DNA of 64,000 nt from an uncultured Nitrospira sp. (GTDB lineage Bacteria > Nitrospirota > Nitrospiria > Nitrospirales > Nitrospiraceae), in contig CABVSR010000012.1 of NCBI GenBank assembly GCA_902500995.1, positions 1 to 64,000 on the forward strand, written 5' to 3'. Positions 37,215-44,573 of this stretch are shown one piece after another (the first letter of the stretch is position 1; each line of letters begins with the position of its first letter). Both the position numbers and the translations under genes were made by a program. Below the pieces are notes generated by a model. The model was given only the letters and a program-made list of their open reading frames with translations. It had not been told where the DNA came from and did not search any database.

Positions 37215-38585
37215 CTAATAGGCGATATCGATTCCCGCGAAGAGGGCGTGTCGTAAATTACGGGCCGCCGCGTTGCCGTCTTCCGCTCGTCGCAGGTTGT
37301 GATCGGTCCGTGCAAAGATGGCGACATTGGAGCGTAGATACTGTTTGAGTTGAAACCCGGCGAAGCTTTGCGATGTGCGCTGACTGAGGTCCCCGCCCGC
37401 ATCCATGTGGTCGTAGCGCAGGGAGAGGAGCGTGCGGTTGGTCACATACGTATCCAACGCGAGCGACAACCCGCTGGCACTCGTATCGAAGCTGGTCAGT
37501 GCGGCGGTCGGCATGTGGGCGATGCGGTCAAGTGTATACATCCCGTAAAGATCAAACATTTTGTAGCGCACATGCGCGGCGATGCCGTAGCGATGCCAGT
37601 TCACGTCTGCCTGCCCGGTTCCGGTGAGGATGGTGGCATTGCTGTTGCCGAGATAGGCGAATCCGGACAGGCTTGCTGAAAAGTGTGCGGTGCGGGCGTA
37701 ATCGAACCGAACGGCTCCATAGACATCCTTGCCCCGATTGGAGTCGCCGAAGGTTTCGTTGGCTCCGTTCAGCAGCCCGATCTGGTACATGAACCAATCG
37801 CCGAAAGGGCGTCCCCGCACCTCAATCCCTGTTTCCGCGACCGCATTGTATAGCGAAGGGGCGTACGGAGAGATGACCGAGCCGGACCGGTTGTGCAGGC
37901 CGTAAAATTTTGCTGAGGCCGCAAGGGGAAATAGTCCGGCGCGTTGAACCATGTTGGTGGAGGTGTTTACGCTGTCTCCGACAAACTCCAGTTGTTGCCG
38001 GAGGGTGGAGAACGAGAATGTCGCGGAGGGATCGATTCGTCCGACGCGAATATTCACGAGATTGTTCCCGCCGAGATTGTTGAACGTCATGAATGCCCGC
38101 TCAATGCCCGTCGACGATTCTTCGAGGTTGGATTCAAGCTCGGCAAAAAACCCAATATTCTTCGTCAGTGAGCCAGCCGTGAAGAGGCTGAAGATCTCCG
38201 GGAACCCGAACTCGCTATTGTTGTGAACAGTGCCCCTGTCTGCGATCGGCGGATTCTGCTGCTTGAAATGGTGGCTGCGCAGCACGTTGCCTCGGAGTCT
38301 CACCCCGGTGTAGTTGGCAAAATCATCCAAACTGAGGTCGCCGAGGCTTTTCTTTCCTGTGATGCCGCCATCTTCTGTTCCAGGGAGCTGATAGCCATTT
38401 TCCAGGAAACGTTCCCCGAACGTATTCAGCCGCGGGGGGGCCGTATGGCAGGCGACGCAATCTAGCGTGTACTTTCTTGCGAAAGCTGGAATTGCCTGTG
38501 CGGGTTGAACGGACAGTGCAGAGATTCCGGATAACAAGGCGAGTCCTGTAATGGCCGCACGAATCGCCGCGTGCTTCGACGGCAT
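37215..38585 (-). CDS. Outer-membrane barrel fused to a mono-heme cytochrome (Cyc2-like architecture)
   Basis: 456 residues from ATG 38585, set by AGGAGG ten bases upstream. Signal peptide to about residue 31 (AQA). IPAFARKYTLDCVACHTAPPRLNTFGERF has one heme motif CVACH at 43-47, followed by the PxLNxFG segment typical of N-terminal heme domains fused to barrels. From about 100 to the end there are alternating strands (VRLRGNVLRSH, GFFAELESNLE, FSASLSGFAYLG, LSLALDTYVTNRTLLSLRYDHMD). The chain closes LFAGIDIAY with a terminal aromatic. Fe(II)-oxidising Cyc2/Cyt572 proteins share this layout; other porin-cytochromes also do, so the substrate is unproven. First gene of the leftward redox set. 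Confidence 0.82.
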   Translation of the reverse strand: MPSKHAAIRAAITGLALLSGISALSVQPAQAIPAFARKYTLDCVACHTAPPRLNTFGERFLENGYQLPGTEDGGITGKKSLGDLSLDDFANYTGVRLRGNVLRSHHFKQQNPPIADRGTVHNNSEFGFPEIFSLFTAGSLTKNIGFFAELESNLEESSTGIERAFMTFNNLGGNNLVNIRVGRIDPSATFSFSTLRQQLEFVGDSVNTSTNMVQRAGLFPLAASAKFYGLHNRSGSVISPYAPSLYNAVAETGIEVRGRPFGDWFMYQIGLLNGANETFGDSNRGKDVYGAVRFDYARTAHFSASLSGFAYLGNSNATILTGTGQADVNWHRYGIAAHVRYKMFDLYGMYTLDRIAHMPTAALTSFDTSASGLSLALDTYVTNRTLLSLRYDHMDAGGDLSQRTSQSFAGFQLKQYLRSNVAIFARTDHNLRRAEDGNAAARNLRHALFAGIDIAY

Positions 38586-38844
38586 GGTGAATTTGCCTCC
38601 TGTGCTCACCGTTGTGCCGCCACGCGACAACCCGGAAGTGCTTCAGGCCTGATGACGGTCATAAACTTCGACAGTCTGATGTCGGCGATTTCGGCGCAGG
38701 ACTTGAGGTATGCAACGACGTAGGGTGCTTGCTGAGGGAGGTAGAGAAGGCGTGAGGGAGAGAAGCAATCGGGCGGAAGATGCGAAAGTCAGAACGGGCT
38801 TCCGTGAATGAACAGCTTATCTGAATTCCTGTGGAAAGGGGGAT

Positions 38845-39294
38845 TTACTCAGGATATTTGGCTTCGATCACGCTGCGCAGCCCTCCGCGCGCAGCAAATT
38901 CTCCCGTGACCTTCGCCCAGGCCGGGCGGCAGGCTCGAACCACGTCGTGGAGAATGCGATTGACAGCATTTTCGTAAAAAATACCGATGTTTCTGTACGC
39001 GTGAACATACATTTTGAGGGCCTTGAGCTCGAGACAATGTTTCTTCGGCTTATAGTGCAGGGTGATGGTTCCAAAGTCCGGCAGATTCGTTTTAGGGCAG
39101 ATGGCCGTATATTCGGGGATGACGATCGTAATTTCGTATCCGGTGTACTGATTGGGAAACGTCTCGATATCGGGCAGCGGGGAAGAAATCCCGCTCCGCG
39201 CATGCCGCTCGTTGTAGCCGAGCCTGGTGGTTGAGGGTCTGGCTTTCCGTTTGTTGCTGGTCTGTCCTCTCACTCCATTCCCCTTCGCCTGCAT
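38845..39294 (-). CDS. queF: 7-cyano-7-deazaguanine (preQ0) reductase, short type
   Basis: NADPH-dependent reduction of preQ0 to preQ1 in queuosine synthesis. The catalytic Cys is in YTAICPKTNLPDFGTI, with the catalytic Asp in the same block. LELKALKMYVHAYRNIGIFYENAVNRI and KVTGEFAARGG are typical of the unimodular type. ATG 39294 lies two bases after the stop of the upstream mini-gene, implying translational coupling. A start at 39315 would overlap that gene. No other queuosine genes are in the window. Confidence 0.93.
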   Translation of the reverse strand: MQAKGNGVRGQTSNKRKARPSTTRLGYNERHARSGISSPLPDIETFPNQYTGYEITIVIPEYTAICPKTNLPDFGTITLHYKPKKHCLELKALKMYVHAYRNIGIFYENAVNRILHDVVRACRPAWAKVTGEFAARGGLRSVIEAKYPE

Positions 39295-39296
39295 CC

Positions 39297-39545
39297 TCAC
39301 ACTTGTTTCATCCATTCCAACTGGCCCAACTCATTGAGCTTGTTGTACAGTGTGACCCACGGGCAGGTCATGTCCGGATACACTTCGCAAAACCCGCCTT
39401 TGCGCACCCCTCCGCAAGGGCCGTGACTCATAAACTTGGGGCACTCCGCTTTGAGTGACCCATCGGGAATAGGCGGGCGCTTATGCACCCCACCGACTTG
39501 TTGATCGCCTGGATCATCTCCCGGCACAACGACTCGTATCGCCAT
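39297..39545 (-). CDS. Stand-alone MTHFR C-terminal (MetV-like) Cys domain protein
   Basis: 82 residues. The part from about residue 33 (ECPKFMSHGPCGGVRKGGFCEV, then DMTCPWVTLYNKLNELG) matches the Cys-rich domain found at the C-terminus of some methylenetetrahydrofolate reductases and as MetV in acetogens. It has four Cys in C-x8-C-x8-C-x7-C spacing, likely for zinc or Fe-S binding. The first ~30 residues are not conserved. It is coupled to queF downstream. The MTHFR partner could be the metF product at 26608-27498; this is inference. Confidence 0.75.
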   Translation of the reverse strand: MAIRVVVPGDDPGDQQVGGVHKRPPIPDGSLKAECPKFMSHGPCGGVRKGGFCEVYPDMTCPWVTLYNKLNELGQLEWMKQV

Positions 39546-40015
39546 AGACGTCTTGAAGCTAATGGTGTTAAGCGATAATGTTTACGCGCTTCTCGTATGA
39601 ACTGCAACTGAATTGAACCTTCTTTCGAGTTTCTGCTCAGCGCAAAATCTTTGCGTTGAAGCGGATTTAGGGCCAAGGGCCTAGCAAGGCGGGATCCACT
39701 AGGCCTTCTTTCGTTCAGTGTGGGCCTTCTGCAAAGTTGCAATGCCTTTGGGGACTCTATAGACTTGCCATTACCTTGGACTGATAGGTTCTTCCTATAT
39801 TTGCAGCGCCGACTTTATTGACAGATTTTTTGGGGCTTTGTTACACTCGGCGGCATCAGACAGGCAGATAGGTCGTACGTCGACATTCCTTTCCGTTCCA
39901 GGAACACAGTCCAGTACTTAGTTCGAACAACGTTGAGATAATCTGCATTGGCTTTCTCCGGCCCTAGTCGGAGGACGGAAGAAAGCCATCAGAGCATAAA
40001 AGGGAGGGAATCCTT
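39546..40015. other. 470-base intergenic region upstream of the oxidoreductase operon
   Basis: No convincing gene. A 104-codon minus-strand reading at 39428-39742 overlaps the MetV-like gene in another frame and has no recognisable domain. The region contains one good promoter (39818-39847) and a long untranslated leader of about 160 bases, which could hold regulation, but I see no riboswitch consensus in it. Confidence 0.6.
39818..39847 (+). promoter_or_regulatory. Strong sigma-70 promoter of the 2-oxoacid:ferredoxin oxidoreductase operon
   Basis: Perfect TTGACA (39818-39823), 18-base spacer with a T-rich stretch, TACACT (39842-39847; four of six consensus). It is the only good candidate before a five-gene operon and predicts a leader of about 160 bases. 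Confidence 0.65.
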
Positions 40016-40915
40016 ATGAGTCTTGATTACGTCAAGTTCTCGAGCGGCTTTGAAAAGTTCATGCCGAAAGAATACCGGGACATGGTTGAGCACGGTCCCT
40101 TCGGGAAAAAGGTCTCTGTTTCGCAGATGGGGTCGTTCAAGGAAGTCCTGGAAGAGCACCCGATGTGCGCGGGATGTGCGATGACTCTTTTCATCCGTCT
40201 TGCCATGATCGCGTTTCCAAATCCCGAAGATACCATCACAGTTGGAACCGCCGGCTGTGGGCGTTTGGCGATCTCGCAAGCGGCGATTCCGTTTGTATAC
40301 GGTAACTACGGAGACCAAAACGGGGTGGCCAGCGGGTTGTCCCGCGGTTTGCGGCTTCGATTCGGTGATAAGCCGAAAGATGTGGTCGTGATGGCAGGGG
40401 ACGGTGGTACGGCCGACATCGGATTCCAGCAAGTTCTTCACTCCTGGTTCCGCAAGGAACGATTTACCACCATTATGTTGGACAACGAAGTCTATGGGAA
40501 CACGGGCGGCCAAGAAAGCGGCATGACGAATCGTGGTGCCGTCCTGAAGATGGCTCCATTGGGGAAGAAGTTTGAAAAAATGGACATGTTGCAGATGGCG
40601 AAGGTTGCCGGCTGCGCGTACGTCGCCACAGTCGTTCCGAATAATCCCCGCCGTGTTGAGAGCGTCATCAAGAAAGCCGTGCTGATCGCTAGAGAGGTTG
40701 GATCGACCTATATCCAAGCCTATACTTCTTGCAACATTGAGTATGCCATTCCTACCGACAAGGTCATGGAAGACGCCAAAAACGTTGAAAACGATCGCTA
40801 TCAGTTCTCCGAATACATTACGGACGAAGCAAAGCAATTTCTCACGGAGCGTTATGGCTACAAGGAGTTCCTCCCGAAGCCCGCTGCTCCCGCTCCTGGT
40901 CTCCCGAAGGCCTGA
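40016..40915 (+). CDS. 2-oxoacid:ferredoxin oxidoreductase, beta subunit (TPP-binding)
   Basis: 299 residues. Binds thiamine pyrophosphate: GDGGTADIGFQQ (about 127-138) followed by LDNEVYGNTGGQ is the TPP motif. Cys residues in HPMCAGCAM and TAGCGR, plus one near the end (TSCNIEY), would hold a [4Fe-4S] cluster. It resembles the beta subunit of the five-subunit Hydrogenobacter-type enzymes. ATG follows GGGAGG. The substrate is not decidable from motifs: 2-oxoglutarate (sucCD nearby) and pyruvate (aclBA nearby) are both plausible in the rTCA cycle. Confidence 0.92.
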   Translation: MSLDYVKFSSGFEKFMPKEYRDMVEHGPFGKKVSVSQMGSFKEVLEEHPMCAGCAMTLFIRLAMIAFPNPEDTITVGTAGCGRLAISQAAIPFVYGNYGDQNGVASGLSRGLRLRFGDKPKDVVVMAGDGGTADIGFQQVLHSWFRKERFTTIMLDNEVYGNTGGQESGMTNRGAVLKMAPLGKKFEKMDMLQMAKVAGCAYVATVVPNNPRRVESVIKKAVLIAREVGSTYIQAYTSCNIEYAIPTDKVMEDAKNVENDRYQFSEYITDEAKQFLTERYGYKEFLPKPAAPAPGLPKA

Positions 40916-40938
40916 GCAACGTTTAAGGAGGATTCAGT

Positions 40939-41652
40939 ATGGCGACACGGTTCAATATTCGTATGGCAGGTGTGGGTGGCCAAGGCGTTGTGACCGGCTC
41001 GCACATTTTGAGCACAGCGGTTATCCATGCGGGCGGCGAAAGCACGATCGTGCCGTTCTATGGATCGGAAAAGCGCATGGCGCCGGTTGAAAGCTACGTC
41101 AGAGTTTCAGACGAGCCTATTTACGAAATCGGCGAAATTACGTTCCCCCACATCATTATCATTTTTCATCCCCAGGTTATTACCCACGGCAAGTCGTACA
41201 CGATGCCATTCTATTTCGGCTTGAAGGAAAATGGCATTGCGTTGATCAACAACGACGGTCCCATGAAACTGCATCGGGATCAAGCTCGTGAGCTTGAGGA
41301 ACGTCATGCAAAACTCTACTACTTCCCTGCTACGAAGCTTTCGCTCGAAGTCGCGGGAATGGATCTCGCGACGAACATGGCGTTAATGGGATGTATCGGA
41401 GCTATTACTGGACTGACGTCGGTAGAGGCATTAGAGCAGTCCGTCAAGGATCGCTTCCTCGGAAAAGGCTTTGTCGTATCTGGCGGAACTGCGGCTTTGG
41501 ATAGCGTCGTCGAACGAAAGTTTAAGAAGAAACAAGAATTGATTGAGAAAAATGTGGCCGTTATTCGAGCCGGCTGGAATTATGCTGTTGACCACGGATG
41601 GTCCGCACCATCCGTGAAACGTTCGGAAGCCGCGGAGAGCGTCACGGCCTAA
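40939..41652 (+). CDS. 2-oxoacid:ferredoxin oxidoreductase, gamma subunit
   Basis: 237 residues, a Rossmann-like domain III protein. RMAGVGGQGVVTGSHILSTAVIHAGGES and FYGSEKRMAPVESYVRVSDEPIYEIGEI are the gamma-subunit signatures. It is thought to bind CoA/close the active site. AAGGAGG precedes the ATG. Lies between beta and the ferredoxin-like subunit. Confidence 0.92.
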   Translation: MATRFNIRMAGVGGQGVVTGSHILSTAVIHAGGESTIVPFYGSEKRMAPVESYVRVSDEPIYEIGEITFPHIIIIFHPQVITHGKSYTMPFYFGLKENGIALINNDGPMKLHRDQARELEERHAKLYYFPATKLSLEVAGMDLATNMALMGCIGAITGLTSVEALEQSVKDRFLGKGFVVSGGTAALDSVVERKFKKKQELIEKNVAVIRAGWNYAVDHGWSAPSVKRSEAAESVTA

Positions 41653-41677
41653 TCGGGTTCACGGACAAGGAGTTCTC

Positions 41678-42001
41678 ATGTATCTCGTAGCCGATATCAG
41701 TGTTGAGATCTGTGCCGCAAAAAGTTGCAAACTGTGCACCCAGTATTGTCCCGAAGCCAACACTATTCTTTATAGCGATGAAATGGGCAAGGATAAGGGG
41801 TTCAAATACGGGTCAGCCTATGTGGCTGTAGACCGGTGTAAGGGTTGTGCGCAATGCGTATGGGTTTGCGACAATATGGCAAAGAACAATGCCATTAAAA
41901 TGATCATGATCGACCAGTTGCCTGTGGCGGCATTGACAGACAATATTACCTACGGGGAGAAGAGCACAACGGCGACATTAGTCAGCCCTGTAGTAGGGTA
42001 A
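41678..42001 (+). CDS. 2-oxoacid:ferredoxin oxidoreductase, ferredoxin-like delta subunit
   Basis: 107 residues with two [4Fe-4S] sets: CAAKSCKLCTQYCPEA near residues 12-27 and CKGCAQCVWVCD near 53-64. It relays electrons from reduced ferredoxin to the TPP site. AAGGAG lies upstream. The C-terminal ~30 residues are unusual for a small ferredoxin and may dock to other subunits. Confidence 0.92.
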   Translation: MYLVADISVEICAAKSCKLCTQYCPEANTILYSDEMGKDKGFKYGSAYVAVDRCKGCAQCVWVCDNMAKNNAIKMIMIDQLPVAALTDNITYGEKSTTATLVSPVVG

Positions 42002-42022
42002 TCGGACGAAAGGGGAACGGGC

Positions 42023-42787
42023 GTGGGAACGACGCAAGATACGAGAGAACGGATAATCGTGCCGGGACCGGCAGGGTTCCATCCACCGTCAGCGGCGCAG
42101 TTAGGGGTGTCGCTGCCTGACCCTGGGCAAGGACTGTACTATGGTCTCCTTGAGCCCAATGAGGACACAGTCATCGAAGAAATGGCTCGTAAAATGCTGA
42201 CGAGTCCGAACGCAACTATCTTTCCAGGACCTCTCGTCTTGTGGGCGTGGAACAACCACGCAGTTGAAAAGGCCAAGGCAGTCCTGGAGATTGCGGCACA
42301 GATACCGGATGTCATGATTATTCCCATGCCTGACTATCGCCCCAAGTATCCCAAGATCGATCCCGAAGAGGTGATCAATCCCAATCACCCCAATCTTACG
42401 ATTTGGGGCAACAAGATTGAGGCCTGCATTTTTATCGGTGTCCATTGTCATTACGCCAATCTCACACTGAAAATGATTCGCGCGGGGACGAATTGCTGCA
42501 CGATGGCCATTTGTGCCGAGCAAGGACACGAAGACGCCATGCTGACGATTCGGGATTCCGATACCCTCAAGTTGAAAAAGACCGCACAAATCTTCAAGAA
42601 AGTTCGTGAGGAGATGGGCATTAAACTTCCAGACAATGGGGAAAATGTCCGTTTCACGGGGACTCAGTCGAAGGTCCACGATGGCAAAACGCATACAAAC
42701 CCTATGACTTTTATGCCTTCTGCTGCTGGTGCGGGTAGCGCAGCCGCTTTTGGTCACTCGCCCGATCAGATGAAGCGTGAAGGCTAG
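42023..42787 (+). CDS. Accessory (epsilon) subunit of five-subunit 2-oxoacid:ferredoxin oxidoreductase
   Basis: 254 residues, GTG start. It has no classical catalytic motif. Conserved-looking blocks are PGPLVLWAWNNHAVEKAKAVLEIA, IFIGVHCHYANLTLKMIRAGTNCCTMAICAEQGHEDAMLTIRD. It corresponds by position and size to the extra subunit that distinguishes the Hydrogenobacter/Nitrospira-type enzyme from four-subunit versions. The C-terminal ~45 residues are low-complexity. Its role is unknown. Confidence 0.8.
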   Translation: MGTTQDTRERIIVPGPAGFHPPSAAQLGVSLPDPGQGLYYGLLEPNEDTVIEEMARKMLTSPNATIFPGPLVLWAWNNHAVEKAKAVLEIAAQIPDVMIIPMPDYRPKYPKIDPEEVINPNHPNLTIWGNKIEACIFIGVHCHYANLTLKMIRAGTNCCTMAICAEQGHEDAMLTIRDSDTLKLKKTAQIFKKVREEMGIKLPDNGENVRFTGTQSKVHDGKTHTNPMTFMPSAAGAGSAAAFGHSPDQMKREG

Positions 42788-42825
42788 AGTTTTAGGTTAA
42801 GGCCATACAGTCAAGAGGTGTAATG

Positions 42826-44172
42826 ATGAGCGAAGCATTGGAACCTAAGCAAAAGACAGGTCCCCAGGGCGATCCAGCTACGAGCGTTTCGCCACCCAAG
42901 GTAGAAGCGAAGAAGGACCCTCATGCCGCCGCGAAGCAACAGAAGGTTGTGACGCCCGAGTATATGTTTTTGGAAGCTCCGAGGACCAAAGAGTTTATTA
43001 CCGGTAGTGAAGCGGCCAAAGAGGCTATCCGCCGTTCAAACGTCGATCTTGCCATCGCCTACCCCATCACCCCCCAAAGCGAAACCATGCAATTGGTCGG
43101 TGTGTTGTATGGCGAAGGGTATGTCAAAGAATATTACCGTGGCGAGGAAGAGGTTGGCGTCATGGCGGCCATCGCGGGCGGATCGCGAGCTGGCGTTCGG
43201 TGTTACACCGCGACCGCCGGTCCCGGCACCTTGAGAGGACTGGAAGGAATTGCTTCCTGGCCCGGTCATCGATTGCCCGTTGTGGCTATGTTTACATGCC
43301 GTGTGGTGAACGCGCCATTGGCCATTCAGCCTGACAATATCGAAGTGTCCTATCTCCTCAATTGCGGCATGATTGTGTTCCATGCTGAAAATCAGCAGGA
43401 CATGTATGACTTTACGTTAGCTGGATTTGTCATCAGCGAAAAGAATGATGTCACTCTTCCAGTTGGCGTGTGCTGTGACGGCTTCTTTGTAACCCATGCT
43501 CGAGGTTACGTGCGCATGCAGGATCGCGACATGAAGCTTCCTCCCCGTGAGCCTTGGCGCGGAGCCGTTCCGGTTTTAGATGCAGAGAATCCTCCAGCCA
43601 GGCTTTCTCGTGATGCCCCGGTTCAAAAATCAAACTTCATGGCATACAACATCCACGCTGTTTGGCAGCAGGAGGTGTGGGCCGCGGTCGAGCGTTCTCG
43701 AAAGTACATTAATCAGTACATGGGCGGACTGCTCACTGCTGAAAATGTTGAGGATGCTGAGGCAATCATTATTGCTTCAGGGAGCGCAGCGGCTCAGTCT
43801 CGTGAAGCCGTTCGCATTTGCGCGGAGAAGGGAATTAAGATTGGCCTGATTAAGGTTCGGTCGCTTCGTCCATTCCCGACCCAGGAGCTACGTAAACTTT
43901 GTGGAAAAGCGAAGTTGATTGTGGTGCCGGAGTTTAACTATGTCGGATGGTTGGCGAAAGAAGTCGCGACAGCCATTTATGGATTCTCGAATGCGAAGAT
44001 CATCGGAGGGCCGCGAGTGTATGGTGGTCAATCGATGCCGGTGGAGTTAATTGTTGACGAAGTTGAGTCTGGTCTGACCGGAAAGAAATCTACGAACGTG
44101 GCGATTTCTCAGGTCATGGGCGCATCGGCTGCTGATCATGAAGCGATGGGCCATTTCATGCGTAGCATTTAG
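42826..44172 (+). CDS. 2-oxoacid:ferredoxin oxidoreductase, alpha subunit
   Basis: About 448 residues. After a charged Lys/Pro-rich N-terminal extension (~45 residues) comes the pyrimidine-binding domain: FITGSEAAKEAIRRSNVDLAIAYPITPQSETMQ, GEEEVGVMAAIAGGSRAGVRCYTATAGPG, then domain II (IIIASGSAAAQSREAVRICAEKGIKIGLIKVRSLRPFP). The ATG at 42826 gives the better spacing from GAGGTG than the one at 42823. Last gene of the operon in the order beta-gamma-delta-epsilon-alpha, followed by a perfect hairpin. Confidence 0.92.
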   Translation: MSEALEPKQKTGPQGDPATSVSPPKVEAKKDPHAAAKQQKVVTPEYMFLEAPRTKEFITGSEAAKEAIRRSNVDLAIAYPITPQSETMQLVGVLYGEGYVKEYYRGEEEVGVMAAIAGGSRAGVRCYTATAGPGTLRGLEGIASWPGHRLPVVAMFTCRVVNAPLAIQPDNIEVSYLLNCGMIVFHAENQQDMYDFTLAGFVISEKNDVTLPVGVCCDGFFVTHARGYVRMQDRDMKLPPREPWRGAVPVLDAENPPARLSRDAPVQKSNFMAYNIHAVWQQEVWAAVERSRKYINQYMGGLLTAENVEDAEAIIIASGSAAAQSREAVRICAEKGIKIGLIKVRSLRPFPTQELRKLCGKAKLIVVPEFNYVGWLAKEVATAIYGFSNAKIIGGPRVYGGQSMPVELIVDEVESGLTGKKSTNVAISQVMGASAADHEAMGHFMRSI

Positions 44173-44200
44173 ATTCGAGGCAGGCTATAGAGGTCAAACT

Positions 44201-44235
44201 AGAGGGCCCGTTCGGCGACGCCGAACGGGCCCTCT
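44201..44235. terminator. Perfect 16-bp hairpin between convergent genes
   Basis: Arms 44201-44216 and 44220-44235 are perfectly complementary around a 3-base loop. It lies 28 bases after the alpha-subunit stop and 22 bases before the stop of the convergent small gene. No T-run follows on the plus strand (GCATTC) and none on the minus strand, so termination would need stem strength alone or another factor. Confidence 0.65.
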
Positions 44236-44257
44236 GCATTCATGGCTCTGATTGCAG

Positions 44258-44506
44258 TTAACCCTGGAGATCTTCTTCGACCAGATCAGGATTTTCTGGC
44301 ATTCCGTGAGCCACGTATTTGGCATAGGACAAATAAATCGATGCACTATCACGCATCGCTTTGGTGCCGTTGGCCATGCGATGGAGCTTCTCGGAGCCAG
44401 GGGCTTCGGTCCTGCGAAGATGATCCACATGGTCGTGAAGGACCAGCGTAAAACGCTCCATGGCCATTTCGACCTCGCGGTAGGCTTGCAAAATAGAATC
44501 AGTCAT
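44258..44506 (-). CDS. Small acidic helical protein, unknown function
   Basis: 82 residues, start set by GAGGAG ten bases upstream. It is predicted all-helical and acidic, with His in LVLHDHVDHLRR and a second helix SASIYLSYAKYVAHGM. No family recognised. It is transcribed divergently from the Rsm22-like gene, 67 bases away, and converges on the oxidoreductase operon. Confidence 0.65.
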   Translation of the reverse strand: MTDSILQAYREVEMAMERFTLVLHDHVDHLRRTEAPGSEKLHRMANGTKAMRDSASIYLSYAKYVAHGMPENPDLVEEDLQG

Positions 44507-44573
44507 GTGAAGTACTCCTCATTGTTCAGCATACTGCAGTCGTCTTTGAAGGGTCAACCGAGAGGTCGTCAGC

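Noticed and set aside
39428-39742. A 104-codon minus-strand frame upstream of the MetV-like gene
   Set aside because: It overlaps that gene in another frame and has an Arg/Leu/Ser-rich translation without any motif; more likely non-coding.
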